From positions 284,957-348,956 of the forward strand of contig NMRB01000442.1 in NCBI GenBank assembly GCA_002633025.1: DNA of 64,000 nt, given 5' to 3'. Origin of the DNA: Notospermus geniculatus (Eukaryota; Nemertea; Pilidiophora; Heteronemertea; Lineidae). Shown one piece after another: positions 11,823-23,090 of the stretch. The notes below the pieces were generated by a model. That model had not been told where the DNA came from and did not search any database. It saw only the letters and a program-made list of their open reading frames with translations. The translations under genes and the position numbers were made by a program. Within the stretch, counting starts at the first letter, position 1; each line of letters opens with the position of its first letter.

Positions 11823-14660
11823 CTGATACGCAGTTCCAGTTAACTGCGGCGACTTTGATCGTCAAAGGACACGGATCCTTGTACGAAAGTATTCCGTTCG
11901 CTGCCTTGAGGCTACAGCTCCGCTTGTTGTCACACTTGGATCTCATTAATAGCAAAGCTTCGTCCGAGTTACACCAACCCGCGATGAAGGCTCGTTGCCA
12001 ACCATTCGTAGTGCATGCCGATTTATCCCTGCGACCATACCATCCAGAGGTGACTCTGATTTTATATCCACTCCCACAGCTAATCGTTCTCGTATGGTGC
12101 TCACAAAATTGCACACCTACATGTAAAACAATTATATTCAAATTCATACAAGTTTAGATTACCCTGTAAATGTACAATTTATGCATTTTTCCGTTAAGAA
12201 AGGTGCAGAGAGAGGAACCGAAAATTATAGTGAGAACATAAACTGATAATTTTATTAATTTATGGTGAGGCTGAATAAATACGGAAAACTCACTGAGATC
12301 ATCCCTGCAAGCCCTCTATGTGTGCTACAGTAAAAACATATCAATGACCGTGTTTTACAGTAATTCTGCAACTCCACAATTAAGCTTTCTCGAGTGGAAA
12401 ACCTCACACCTAAAAACATTATGTTCAAACACAAACCTGTTAGTTTACCTTGCTAGTTTACCATCACAGATATACACTTTTGAGAAACTTGCAGAGGTGG
12501 GGACCGAGCGGGACACAGGACTCTAGATTCTGGCGGTAAGCACGTGGCCTAGCGTCCCGTGCGATCCGCTCGAAGACAGTTAGACACGAAAATGAGATGA
12601 AACCATAAACTAATACTTCTAGTTGATGGTGAGGCTGAATGCAGCACAATATGTCGGAGTAAGAAATAAACGTGGAAAAAAAGAAGCGGAAAAGTTTGCA
12701 CTTTTGTGCGACCTTTCCAATTTTTCAAATTGGGGTGAACTTTTCCCATTTTGGGTTGTCGGGGTGGCGCAGTGGAAACATCGGCGCCTGCCACCACTGA
12801 GGTCGCGGGTTCGATCCCCAGGTCGTGCAAGTGGCTTTATGTGGTAGAGACGGCGATCTCTCCTCGACATCGTAGGTTTTCTACGGGGGCTCCGGTTTCC
12901 TCCTACATATCCTCAATATCGCCCAGTATTATTTGATGAGTAGCTATAATGCCCTAAGTGGGCGCTTGCACTCCTGAAATAATTTGTTTTTAAAATTTTG
13001 AGAAATATCGCCCGGCTAGACAAAATGTCATGTCATTTTACGAAAATTTGTCAAAATGGGAAAAAATTCTATAATTTGAGAAATTTGAAAATTCGCTCAA
13101 AAGTGCCGAAATTCCCACTTCTTATTTTCCACTTTTTTTTCTTACCGCCTAAGTAGTTAGCTGATAGCAAGCTACATAGTACAACAAGCTCACTGATATC
13201 AGCTGTACGCCATATATGTGAGCTAAAATCTACTGTATCCGATGTGTTTAGTGACCACGGCCGGGAAGATCGTCGTGCTTAGATTTTCTAATTATACACG
13301 TTCCCGGCCACCAAGTAGAGCGCATAGGCGCAACAAAATTAATCTCCTTAAAACCAAGCTTTACATAACCACATTGGTCAGACGTCCCATGCCGGTTTTT
13401 CCCATAAATGAAAAGCGATCCCCATCCCGAGGTAGTTGTCGAACATGACCCTTTGTAGGATTGCGTATCATTCACTACTACGGGCCCTTTTTGTTAGATT
13501 GTACTTTACAACTTGCCGGGAACGTGTGTAATTAGAAAATCAAGGCAAGACTATCTTCCCGGCCGCGGCCACTAAACACATCGGATACAGTATGTGTGCT
13601 ACGGTAACGAAACTCATCTTTGCGAGTTTTAAATCTGCGACACGGCTCACAGACACGATTTTCAAACCAAATCAGGGGTATACACGTACTAGTGCCACAT
13701 CATAAGAAAAATCAGCGAGATTGTCTCGGCGAGCCATGTCATAACGAGTTAATATCTGCAGTACGGTAAACATGATCTTTGCGAGTTTTAAATCTTTGAA
13801 GCCTGACCATTATTCGAAAAAAAACATGGGTCTAGTTATTTTGTGATTACTCCTTAACCGTATATGACTCCGAAGCGATGTTTTTAACCATACATAGGCA
13901 GGACCACGCTCGTAATTTAGATCCTCAATGAAACCCCTCAATGAAACCACGCTCAGCCGGGTTTTGAACAGGCGAGCACTGCCATTCCACAGGACCAGTT
14001 TTAAGCACACTGGCGTACAACTAATTTCCTCAAATAATGTTTCACGGTGCTGTGGCGTGCCAACTGAACAAGTAGGCCTATAGTATGGCAAAAGCTCTTT
14101 CCAACAATGTCGATCCCAGTGACACAGCCAGATTCGAAAGTATTTTTGCTCGATTTTTGAAAAAAATGTCTCTAAATTCGCGGTTAAGAGAGGGGGCGTT
14201 AGTGTCGGGCACCTAACTGATACCGAGTTATCTCGGTGGGCGTCAATGAGTTAAGTCTGCTAAATGGCTCACAGAAACTGGCGATTTCCAAAATTTAAAA
14301 AAAAAGAGAAATAAGTGCCTTTGAGATGAGGGCGCGGGACCTGTGCGAGATGAAATCGCGGCGTGCTGCTGTGGTGCTACGCCATTTGCATTGTACACGT
14401 GCGGCACACTTTCCGATAAGTCAGTGCCATTGAACGACGATTATGTAGCACACCAGCAAGGAGCAAGCCAGTTCGATGATCTCACTGAGTTGATCTCATA
14501 GACTGTATGTGTGCTGCCAGATCTGTGGAGTGTAGGCCTACTCAGTCTACAAGAGGATTAAAAAGTGCAGTGCATTGGTGCTAGGTTAACACTTACTATG
14601 CCCACTTATTTCAATCAGCGTCACCAGCAGCAAAACGCACAAGAGAATGAATCTTGCCAT
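11823..14660 (-). CDS. Secreted single-domain SUEL-type (rhamnose/galactose-binding) lectin, two exons visible
   Basis: Two minus-strand exons join in phase. Exon 1 (14660-14597) starts MARFILLCVLLLVTLIEISG, a typical signal peptide, and ends at a GTAAGT donor after one base of a codon. Exon 2 (12116-11823) follows a TACATGTAG acceptor, supplies the other two bases, and encodes a full SUEL lectin domain: CEHHTRTISCGSGYKI, WYGRRD, spaced Cys, then DPCPLTIKV and a final WNC. Such domains bind L-rhamnose or D-galactose on microbes or eggs. A splice acceptor abuts the ATG, so a 5' UTR intron is likely. At 11823 there is a GTGAAT donor. Without splicing the frame runs on to a stop at 11692. Whether there is a further exon is unknown. 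Carbohydrate specificity is inferred from the family, not shown. Confidence 0.75.
12757..12994 (+). repeat. tRNA-headed SINE, copy 1
   Basis: Pol III A-box-like GGTGGCGCAGTGG and B box GGTTCGATCCC lie about 40 bp apart. A unique body follows (GGCTTTATGTGGTAGAGA...CTCCTGAAATAATTTG). The sequence is about 90% alike to 22122-22350. It sits in the large intron of the lectin gene. Confidence 0.85.
13233..13590. repeat. 358-bp TA-flanked foldback element
   Basis: The ends CTGTATCCGATGTGTTTAGT and its inverse are flanked by TA at 13231-13232 and 13591-13592. Arms continue through the GGCCGGGAAGAT region. It is non-coding and intronic to the lectin gene. Confidence 0.8.
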
Positions 14661-14661
14661 T

Positions 14662-15590
14662 CTGTAAAAAAAGTGAGGAAATCTATATGATACTGATCAT
14701 CGCTCGCTTGTGTCAGACTGGTAAAACACGGATGGCGAAGAGCTCTCGTTTTGTTTGATGAAATGTTTTTTCAGGATTTTTGTACCTGGAGTCAAAGATC
14801 GCATGATAACGCCTGAGTTGGCGTGGTGTGCTGCCCGCAAAATCTTCGATGATCTGTGGAGTGGCCCCATACCTTCTTCCGCATTGAGTGAAAACTAAAG
14901 AGGGGTAGGCCTACCTTTAGCCCCAAAAGTGGCTTCAGAAGGGCGAGTAGCGAGATCAAGCAGTAAGCTTTGTTCCAAAGCCAATCGGTACGGAATGAAC
15001 AAGACTTTGGCCACGTTGCGTTTCGCTTTAGCGAAACGAAAATCCGGCATCAAGACTTACCTTCACTCTAGTTCGAACGAAGGCGAAAGGAGACAAGAGC
15101 AGTTTCAACGCGTTCAGCAGATCCCTGACTTGTGGCTTTAGGTGTGGAAGTGCGGATATTTCTAGTCAAGTTTCGACTAATTCAGCATCTGTTTTATATT
15201 GATTTTAATGTACAAGTCAAATTTTGCTGCATCATGATTGGTGGGTATCGGGCAGCAAATTGCACGTGGTGATGTAAATCTATGGTCGATTTTAATCGTG
15301 TTGGCTTGTATTCATTAAAGCTGAACTGCATGCATAAAACCAGGGCCTCGCACGTTTTTAAAAAACGCCCGCGCCACAGCGCGGGCCATACCTGAAATAA
15401 CTTGGGACATCCGCCATGTTTTAGTGGGACTCCAAACATGATAGAGTACCGAAGCATGTAGGTGGCAGCACCTTATTTGCGTCCTGACCACCAACAAGTA
15501 GTGATCAACGCTGTAAGTGCATGTGCCTGTGGGTCTACATGTTAGAAAAGCGAAATACCGTACTGAAAAAGTGTTCAAATGAAAAAAGGA
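14662..15590. other. Upstream region of the lectin gene; no gene seen
   Basis: It holds the predicted acceptor of a 5' UTR intron (TTTTTTTACAG on the minus strand, about 14662-14675). Promoter position is not identifiable. A short inverted TTTCGCTTTAGCGAAA palindrome is at 15023-15038. Confidence 0.45.
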
Positions 15591-15597
15591 ATAGCCC

Positions 15598-15670
15598 GGA
15601 TCCGGATTCGAACCTCAAAGTTTCGGCTTGGAAGACCGGCGCGTTTTCCACTAGGCCAGCGGTCCACTGT
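15598..15670 (-). pseudogene. tRNA-Gly-like sequence (tRNA pseudogene or SINE head)
   Basis: On the minus strand there is an A-box-like TGGCCTAGTGG, an anticodon-arm-like segment with loop CTTCCAA (TCC, Gly) and a B box GGTTCGAATCC. The T stem and acceptor stem do not pair properly, so a functional tRNA is unlikely. Confidence 0.5.
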
Positions 15671-15930
15671 GTGTATTCGAGTCCTTTTTCTCGGCGAAGT
15701 TATTGCGTATTGGGGTATAGTGGTCTCCAGGTGTCACAATGGGGTAAATGCCTAAGTAGGCCTATTGTCCATTCATTGAGTATTGATCATATGACCGAGG
15801 CTACAGGAAAGGCACAATAGGGCCATGACACGTCAACATTCGGTGACGAGGAATACTTGTGAACAAAATTTTCCGCTGTCGGCTACTTTTGACTATCAGG
15901 ATGTGTATCAGGTGAGCATTCATTCATAGT

Positions 15931-16580
15931 NNNNNNNNNNNNNNNNNNNNNNNNNNNNNNNNNNNNNNNNNNNNNNNNNNNNNNNNNNNNNNNNNNNNNN
16001 NNNNNNNNNNNNNNNNNNNNNNNNNNNNNNNNNNNNNNNNNNNNNNNNNNNNNNNNNNNNNNNNNNNNNNNNNNNNNNNNNNNNNNNNNNNNNNNNNNNN
16101 NNNNNNNNNNNNNNNNNNNNNNNNNNNNNNNNNNNNNNNNNNNNNNNNNNNNNNNNNNNNNNNNNNNNNNNNNNNNNNNNNNNNNNNNNNNNNNNNNNNN
16201 NNNNNNNNNNNNNNNNNNNNNNNNNNNNNNNNNNNNNNNNNNNNNNNNNNNNNNNNNNNNNNNNNNNNNNNNNNNNNNNNNNNNNNNNNNNNNNNNNNNN
16301 NNNNNNNNNNNNNNNNNNNNNNNNNNNNNNNNNNNNNNNNNNNNNNNNNNNNNNNNNNNNNNNNNNNNNNNNNNNNNNNNNNNNNNNNNNNNNNNNNNNN
16401 NNNNNNNNNNNNNNNNNNNNNNNNNNNNNNNNNNNNNNNNNNNNNNNNNNNNNNNNNNNNNNNNNNNNNNNNNNNNNNNNNNNNNNNNNNNNNNNNNNNN
16501 NNNNNNNNNNNNNNNNNNNNNNNNNNNNNNNNNNNNNNNNNNNNNNNNNNNNNNNNNNNNNNNNNNNNNNNNNNNNNNNN
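15931..16580. other. Assembly gap (650 N)
   Basis: A run of unknown bases. Frames drawn across it are artefacts. Confidence 0.99.
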
Positions 16581-16839
16581 TGACGGCCAATTCACGAGGT
16601 CGTTGAAGACCCAAATCGTCCCGAAGATGTCCGAACTAAGGACAAGACGATTTCACCTTCATCCCCAGTACGGGTCGTCTACTCTGTTGTTCAGTTCGAC
16701 GACCGACAACGTGAAGCAAACGACACTTGGGGACGAGGCTGGAAAGAATGACGACACGTTCAGAATGCACCACTCTGTATCCCCCCCCCCCCCCCCCACA
16801 CACACCTGCTGTCACAGTGGTGAAGGAGGATCATATCGC

Positions 16840-17815
16840 AAATCAGAAAAATAAATCAACAGTCTATAAAAGCTGGATAAACAGTAATATCCGACAAATA
16901 AAACATATTTGGAATGAAAAAAAAACAACTTGGATAACCTCAAAACAACTACTTGAAAAATTAACTTCAAAAAACAATTGGATGACTCAATACATGTCCA
17001 TAAAAAATGCCATCCCAAAAGATTGGCTTAAAGATAATGTATCACGGGTATTTTCGCGGGCCACGAAATTCATTGTTTATACACATTTTGTTTGTTTATG
17101 TCCAGGCTTTCTTTGTCTTACGAGTAATTTGTTGGTGACATGCCTCTCTAGAAATTCTGTTGATTCCAAAAGTATTCATTTTGGCGGGTTGGCATGTCCC
17201 AAAAGTCCAAAATAACATAATGGAAACATCCATGCTTACAAACATTGAATGTAAACAATGAAGTCGTGATATATTATCTTTAAACTACTCATGGGGAAGA
17301 GCAAGCAAAACTTGAAAGCAATAATATCTTAAAACTAGATGGACAGGGCAAAATATTAATAAAAGGGAAACCACTAGGAAAAGCTACAAACACGGACATT
17401 AGATTAATTATGCAGAAAAACTACACAAGACCTAAAAGTAAAATTTACTGGAATAATCAATTTCGAAAAACTTTACCATGGAAACGTATATGAGAAAACC
17501 TTAAAAACTCTAGATGTAAAAAAATAATGTGAACGATTTCCAATGGAAAAGCATACACAACGTAATAAACATCAATGCTAAAGTGAAAAAAAATAGAAAA
17601 GGAAATGGGATCTGTAAACTCTGTGAAATGGAAGAAGAATACCAAAAACATCTATTTCTAGGGTGTAGGAAAGTTAAACCACTGGCGGAAAAAAGCAAAC
17701 TAGAAACGATGAAATTGCCAATATTGGACCCAGAAAACAAATGTTTTGGCTGGGACCCCAAAATGCCAAAGAAACAAAATCTCAATTTCGCAAATTTGAT
17801 TACAATATAAATGGG
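16840..17815 (+). pseudogene. Non-LTR retrotransposon reverse transcriptase C-terminus with zf-RVT, broken
   Basis: Pieces of one protein are readable in shifting frames. A Lys/Asn-rich segment at 16850-17040 (KSWINSNIRQIKHIWNEK) comes first. After non-matching sequence, a stretch at 17290-17490 follows (ITKGKPLG-like region ending IYWNNQFRKTLPWKR, then a stop). At 17529-17810 a zinc-knuckle block begins FQWKSIHNVI and contains CKLCEMEEEYQKHLFLGC. The Cys-x2-Cys...His-x4-Cys pattern is that of the RVT zinc finger that ends many L1/Tx1-type and related non-LTR elements. Stops and frameshifts show it is dead. The clade cannot be assigned from this fragment. Confidence 0.6.
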
Positions 17816-18061
17816 TAGTTTGGAAAAATCGTAACAATAAATTTTTTAATAATGTCACTGACGGAACAAATAACCTGTATTCTCAAATATTACAACTACT
17901 GTAAAAATGTAAAAAGTGTTGGCGATTGATGCCTCATGCGTGAGTCCGTAGGTTCGAACCTGGTAGGAAGCAATGTCTTTCACCTACGAGACCCGATTTC
18001 TATTTCATATTCGTAAAAATGTAAAAAGACGTGTACAAATGTTAAAAGATGTGTGTATATG

Positions 18062-18260
18062 TATATACTCTCTATCCGGAACTTTAAGACCAGACAATGA
18101 GGAACTTCTAGGCCCGCGCAAGTGGCATTCACCCTAGTAAAAAGCCTATTGTACAATTTGGTCAATCAACCCCGAGCTCTACTCGACGGCGCTGAAGTGA
18201 ATGGTTGATGAACATGAATTGACTGGCATTCTGGTCTTAAAGTTCCGGAGATAGTATATA
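18062..18260. repeat. MITE with CCGGAACTTTAAGACCAGA ends
   Basis: Arms at about 18062-18094 and 18230-18260 are inverted (CCGGAACTTTAAGACCAGA and TCTGGTCTTAAAGTTCCGG), bounded by TATATA. It abuts the next MITE almost directly. Confidence 0.75.
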
Positions 18261-18264
18261 TATA

Positions 18265-18541
18265 CAGTAAAATCACCTTTTATTGGTGGTGCTCAGAATT
18301 TCTGTAGGTCCTGGTTCTGAAGGTATTTGACGGCCAGAATGGAGGTGGGTCAGCAAAGGTACTTCTTTGGAACTGCTGAACCATGAACTGTGAAGAAAGT
18401 TCGTGGAGTGTGGTTGGTACTGAAATGTGATCACCATGATACAAAGTTAACCACATAATCCCCCCATTCTGGCCCTCAAATACCTTCAAAACCAGGGCCT
18501 ACAGGAATTCTGAGCACCACCAATAAAAGGTGACTTTACTG
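18265..18541. repeat. 277-bp TA-flanked MITE (CAGTAAAATCACC ends)
   Basis: The ends CAGTAAAATCACC and GGTGACTTTACTG are flanked by TA at 18263-18264 and 18542-18543. Arms of about 80 bp (TGGTGGTGCTCAGAATT...) are strongly inverted. Typical mariner-type non-autonomous structure. Confidence 0.85.
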
Positions 18542-18837
18542 TATATCTATGTATACATGTATGATGACTGTGAATAGAAAAATAAAGTTTACATCTCAAA
18601 AAGAAAATTTATGCAATTTTTGAATGCTTTTTTTCACTTTAAATGTCATATTCAGCCTCATTGCCGCCTCCATATTTCAAATAATATTTTCAGCTGATTC
18701 GATAATGGAAACACGTGGAAAATTTCGTAGCCATCTTGTTATCATGTCTGGTAGCGAATGACAGCAAAACAATATTCAAAATATCACCCCATCGCCGTTG
18801 CCGTCTGAAATCTGTATGACGTAATGACGTCCGTTTG

Positions 18838-19095
18838 GGGAGCGCGGTGGCATAATGGTTAGGGCTGAGGACTCGTGATCGGAAGATCGTGGGTTCGATC
18901 CCCAGCCGTGCCACTCTGTAACTCTCAACTGGCCTGAAATGTCCATCGTGTGCGCTATATTGTGGCTGCCCTTTGGTTTCTACAGAAAGGTTTCTGAATC
19001 ATAGGCTGGGGTAATAATGTGTGAAGCGCTTAGAGAGCGTAATACGCTATGAAGCGCTATATAAGAACTCGCCATTATTATTATTATCATTACGT
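18838..19095 (+). repeat. tRNA-headed SINE, second family, with CGCCATTATTATTA tail
   Basis: The A box TGGCATAATGG and B box GGTTCGATCCC mark a tRNA-like head. The body ends AGCGCTATATAAGAACTCGC followed by (CATTATTATT)n. That tail resembles L2-like LINE 3' ends, which would explain how it was mobilised. This last point is inference. Confidence 0.75.
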
Positions 19096-19613
19096 CACTG
19101 AGGTACGTCCGCGGCTGGGCTTAGTGCCCACAAAGTACCGTGTCTTATACAATAACACATACCCGGTTTACCGGGTACTAAAGTTAAGTGTGCAATAAAT
19201 TCAATTCAAAAATGTTTCAGCCTTTCAATATTTTTTCAGCACTCAAGCACCCCTTGTTAAAAAGTTTTCTTAGTTTCACATGAATAACCGGATCGAGTGA
19301 CATATGCACCGGGCTGAACGGGGGGCGAGTCGGAGAAATCTTTAGATTGGCTCAAATTCTTATCACGGCAGATGTGGTAAACAGAATTTGACTCCTGAAT
19401 AGCTTTAAGACCGATTTTACAACTTGTGTTTTTATAAGAACGAGTCAAATTATTAGGTTTGCCGATAAGTGAACAATTTATTTCTACGTAGGTATTTTTT
19501 TATTTCTGAAAACATATTGAATTCGTTGCGCATAGAGGAGCGACATCTGAAACGGGTCAGGTTGCTTAATCGAGACTAGTGATTTACACTCTGCTCAGCA
19601 CCATCTGTTCATT
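19096..19613. other. Non-coding stretch
   Basis: I see no supported gene or repeat boundary. Confidence 0.5.
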
Positions 19614-19617
19614 TTAA

Positions 19618-19996
19618 AGGGACTAGGAAAAAAATTTTCAAGTTTCGGTTATTACAAAATGCCAGTCTTTCATGATAAATTCCCACCGTCAATTCACTTT
19701 TTCAATTAAGTGTTAATTACTGGCACCCAGACAAATCAGTCATCACCACACCATGGAGTATTCACCACGTCACTGGGAACCTATCGCTGTATGTATTGTA
19801 TGGAGCGAGCTTGTACTCTATTATGTTGATTAGGTTCCCAGTGACGTGGTGAATGCTCCATGGTGTGGTGATAACTGATTTGTCTGGGTGCCAGTAATTA
19901 ACACTTAATTGAAAAAGTGAATTGACGGTGGGAATTTATCATGAAAGACTAGCATTTTGTAATAACCGAAGCTTGAAAAAAAATTTCCTAGTCCCT
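19618..19996. repeat. 379-bp TTAA-flanked foldback element
   Basis: The ends AGGGACTAGG and CCTAGTCCCT are directly flanked by TTAA at 19614-19617 and 19997-20000. The arms of about 165 bp are nearly perfect inverted copies around a loop of about 50 bp. A TTAA target fits Kolobok or piggyBac-type transposition. Confidence 0.85.
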
Positions 19997-20247
19997 TTAA
20001 AGGGAACCTACAGGCAACCTCCCCAAAGGCATTTTGATGTGCTCATTATACCGTCTGGTTGGCATAACAATCTAACTCTGACATGTCTGCAAGTAAAATA
20101 CACTAAAATATCAACCTTTGAGGCCAAATCCAGAGGTTGTCAGTTGCTACAGCCACCTCTGATGAAGTACACACTCATGAGCCTGATAGCTAGCTGTACA
20201 CAAGGAAATTTTCCTTATATCCATTTGATATCCAATGATGATAGCCT

Positions 20248-20318
20248 AGTGGTTATCACGTCCGCTTAGCAAGCGACAGGTCCCGGGTTCGAATCCAGCC
20301 CGGGCCATATGGGATTTC
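20248..20318 (+). pseudogene. tRNA-Ala-like sequence (SINE head or tRNA pseudogene)
   Basis: It has an A-box-like TAGCCTAGTGG, an anticodon-like loop around AGC, and B box GGTTCGAATCC. The T stem is imperfect. A perfect 15-bp hairpin (GGCATCCTATAACAG, 20368-20382, with its inverse at 20389-20403) follows about 50 bp downstream. Confidence 0.45.
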
Positions 20319-20918
20319 ATTCCCGGTGTGATATTATCAGATGCACCCTCGATTGAGTGCCCGGTGGGGCATCCTATAACAGAAAAATCTGTTATAGGAT
20401 GCCTTGGGGGGCATTTAATTTTACTAGGACATGATTTTAAGAGCACCCCCGGTCACTCGATTACAGCCTTGTTTTGTGAACACTGTTATAGAATGCCCCC
20501 TCCGCCACCACTAAATGACTGTTGGTACGAGGTTTAATAATCTTGGAAATACTAGTCTCGCGCAGCCAGCCGTTTCCTTCCGCAGTACTGCTACACAAAC
20601 GTCTAGCACAGAACGCCGTTATTTTTGTGATACAGTGCATTGTGAGTAATGCTGTACCAGGTCACGTGACATAAGATGGATGCTTCCATAAACTGATTAT
20701 ATTTCACCTCACAGCCTTCCAGAATCTGGCAATGAATCGATTGTTGAAGTGATCTGAGATAGCGTACTGGACAGCATCAACTTTTATGGAGTTGTATTTC
20801 TGGCTGAAAACTGGGCAGGAATTGAGTATCCGGATGGAAGACGAGGTCGAGAAGTCCCAACTGACATTATATGGTCGTCGCCATGATGAGATCACATGAT
20901 CACTTATCTTGCCCACGC

Positions 20919-20989
20919 AGCAGTCGGATTGTGATTTTCAAATGGGAGGAATCGGCGGATGGAAATGAATGACTATCCCTGATTAGCCA
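20919..20989 (+). repeat. Second copy of the 3069-3147 dispersed repeat
   Basis: Shares GGATTGTGATTTTCAAATGG and the following block with 3069-3147. Confidence 0.75.
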
Positions 20990-21042
20990 TTTTACCGTGG
21001 TTGTATTTTTGTCGATCAAGTGGTTGAATACGTTTGCTTTGA

Positions 21043-21265
21043 GGTTATGGTTATGTTGTTTTATGGGTTAGGGTTTCGTTGTTTTAGGAGTTAGGGTTAC
21101 GTTGTCTTAGGGGTTAGGGTTACGTTGTTTTAGGGTTACGTTGTTTTAGGGGTTAGGTTTACGTTGTTTTAGGGGTTAGGGTTACGTTTGGTGGTAGGGT
21201 TGAGTTTTGGGGTTGTGGGTTGGGGCAAGGGTTGGGATTGGGGTACGGTTACGTTGGGCTGAGGC
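21043..21265 (+). repeat. Telomere-like TTAGGG-containing tandem array
   Basis: At least five degenerate units of about 29 bp (GGGGTTAGGGTTACGTTGTT) carry TTAGGG cores. It decays at the right end into GT-rich sequence. It is an interstitial array rather than a chromosome end, since unique sequence lies on both sides. Confidence 0.7.
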
Positions 21266-21777
21266 ATTTAATTCATTCTTCAAGCAAAACGTTTTAAGAT
21301 CTAGATGTAGTCCCACTCCCATGGGACAAAATATTGATAAAACAGTAAAAAATCTAAATAAAACAGAATGTTTACAATGACAAAATATCAGTTTTACCCA
21401 ACAATTCCAACGCGAAGCTTAGTTTCGTACATATAATAATATATGCTAGAGTTCGTCATCAATGCCATAAAGAGTCAATATCAATATTATACCTACAATA
21501 CATGAATATGAAATAGCATTAGATAGAACGCCCGCACAGGGTCTCGAACCCACGCCACCAAGCAACAATCTGAAAGGAAAGAAATCATTAGTACACACGT
21601 CTCAGCCCGTTCGCCCAATGGGGCAAGCTGGCGGTCAACAGATTTTTCTGTCTCTTGAGCTTACCTGTGCCTTATATCACACACTGAACATGGGCTTTGA
21701 AGTGTAACGCCAAGAACCACTGCCCTTGAAATGACAGGGGGCATTCTGTAATGGGGGACATTTTGGTCAATCATGGC
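21266..21777. other. Non-coding stretch
   Basis: No gene. On the minus strand at about 21540-21560 there is a B-box-like GGTTCGAGACC within GTGGGTTCGAGACCC. The rest of the tRNA shape is not convincing. Confidence 0.45.
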
Positions 21778-21897
21778 TGTAATATTATTAAATGCACCCC
21801 TTCCTCAAATGACCGGGGGTGCATTCTATAACGGCCTTCGGCCGTTATAGAATGCCCGTAGGGCATTGTGTAACGGGGTGCATTAAATAATATTACA
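21778..21897. repeat. 120-bp MITE containing a 16-bp perfect hairpin
   Basis: The outer ends TGTAATATTATTAAATGCAC and its inverse form 23-bp arms. Inside, GCATTCTATAACGGCC (21821-21836) and its inverse (21840-21855) are separated by only TTC. The related hairpin at 20368-20403 shares the CATNCTATAAC motif. Confidence 0.75.
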
Positions 21898-22121
21898 CCG
21901 GCTCTTCGCGTCCGTCGCATGGGACAGTAAGCCATGGTGCCTTGTACCTTGTGTCTTTGCAAGGGCAAGTAAAATACCCCATCCAAGTGAGGAACATGAG
22001 TAGCTTGTGATGGCCTCCTCCGTACTTACCAGGGCCAATAATGCTATAGCGTCGGCCCTGACGGAAAAATGAAATACGAATACAAATTTGGATATAGAAC
22101 GGATATAGATTGGATTGGGGG

Positions 22122-22350
22122 TGTCGGGGTGGCGCAGCGGAAACATCGGCGCCTGCCACCACTGAGGTCGCGGGTTCGATCCCCGGTCGTGGCTTTATGT
22201 GGTAGAGAGGGCGATCTCTCCTCGACATCGTAGGTTTTCTCCGGGGTTCCGGTTTCCTCCTACATATCGCAATATCGCCCAGTATTGTTTGATGAGTAGC
22301 TATAATGCCCTAACTGGGCGCTTGCACTCCTGAAATAATTTTTTTTAAAG
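22122..22350 (+). repeat. tRNA-headed SINE, copy 2, with AGATTGGAT duplication
   Basis: Same family as 12757-12994. AGATTGGAT stands on both sides (about 22108 and 22349), a credible 9-bp target-site duplication. The tail is a T-run. Confidence 0.85.
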
Positions 22351-23090
22351 ATTGGATATCCATTGGAGATAAAATTTGGGTGATGTTGATTGGATATCCG
22401 GTGGTTGGCTCAGAAATTATATCCATCTGTCATAGATTTGATATGAAATGCGCAGATAAAAAATGTAGGAGTTACGAAAGTAATCATTTGAGTTTTATCG
22501 TGACTGACTGGTTAGGGTACACTGATAAGATCAAACCGGACTCGCAGGTAAGGTGCAAGACTCTGATGCTTTACGGTGGAAATATTTCTACACAAAGCTC
22601 ATTTAAGTTTCACCAAGAACACTCACTCATGAGAATTGATCCCATAAAACGCTCTTTGTGCCGTGTTTTATGCCAGTATCCCTTTGGCGTTGCTTTTTGT
22701 TCCTCCTGATGGTGAGCTTGCGAGTGTCCTTGTTGTTTATTGAGGGGTTCTCATTGGTGATTTATCCCTGAATGTTTCAGCAGTGGCCTAAAAGATAACT
22801 AAGACGATTTGTCTTCTTTTCTTTAAAGGAAAAGAAGAAAATGTCTATATATGGACATAGTAAGCAAGCGTCCAACGTCTGAGTCTCTAATTAAAGCGAA
22901 TTTAGATCGAAAAAAATCGATTTAGAAATAGGATTTGAAAGGCGACGAATTTTCGGGAAAAAATGTAAACAAACTTCCCCAGAGTGTCAACAAAGAAATG
23001 CTCGTGCATTCTGATGATAGGCTGAAATTTTGTATTTACAAACACCAGCCAAATGTAAATAAAATTCGCTATCAATTCGCTTTACCCAAA
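22351..23090. other. Non-coding stretch
   Basis: A 109-codon plus-strand frame at 22380-22709 has no recognisable domain and no splice context that I can support. Confidence 0.5.

Noticed and set aside
15598-15670. Functional tRNA genes (also 18841, 20248, 27709, 63667)
   Set aside because: A and B boxes are present, but stems do not pair properly and several have SINE bodies.
15883-16614. Long minus-strand frames across the first N run
   Set aside because: They consist almost wholly of unknown residues from the 650-N gap.
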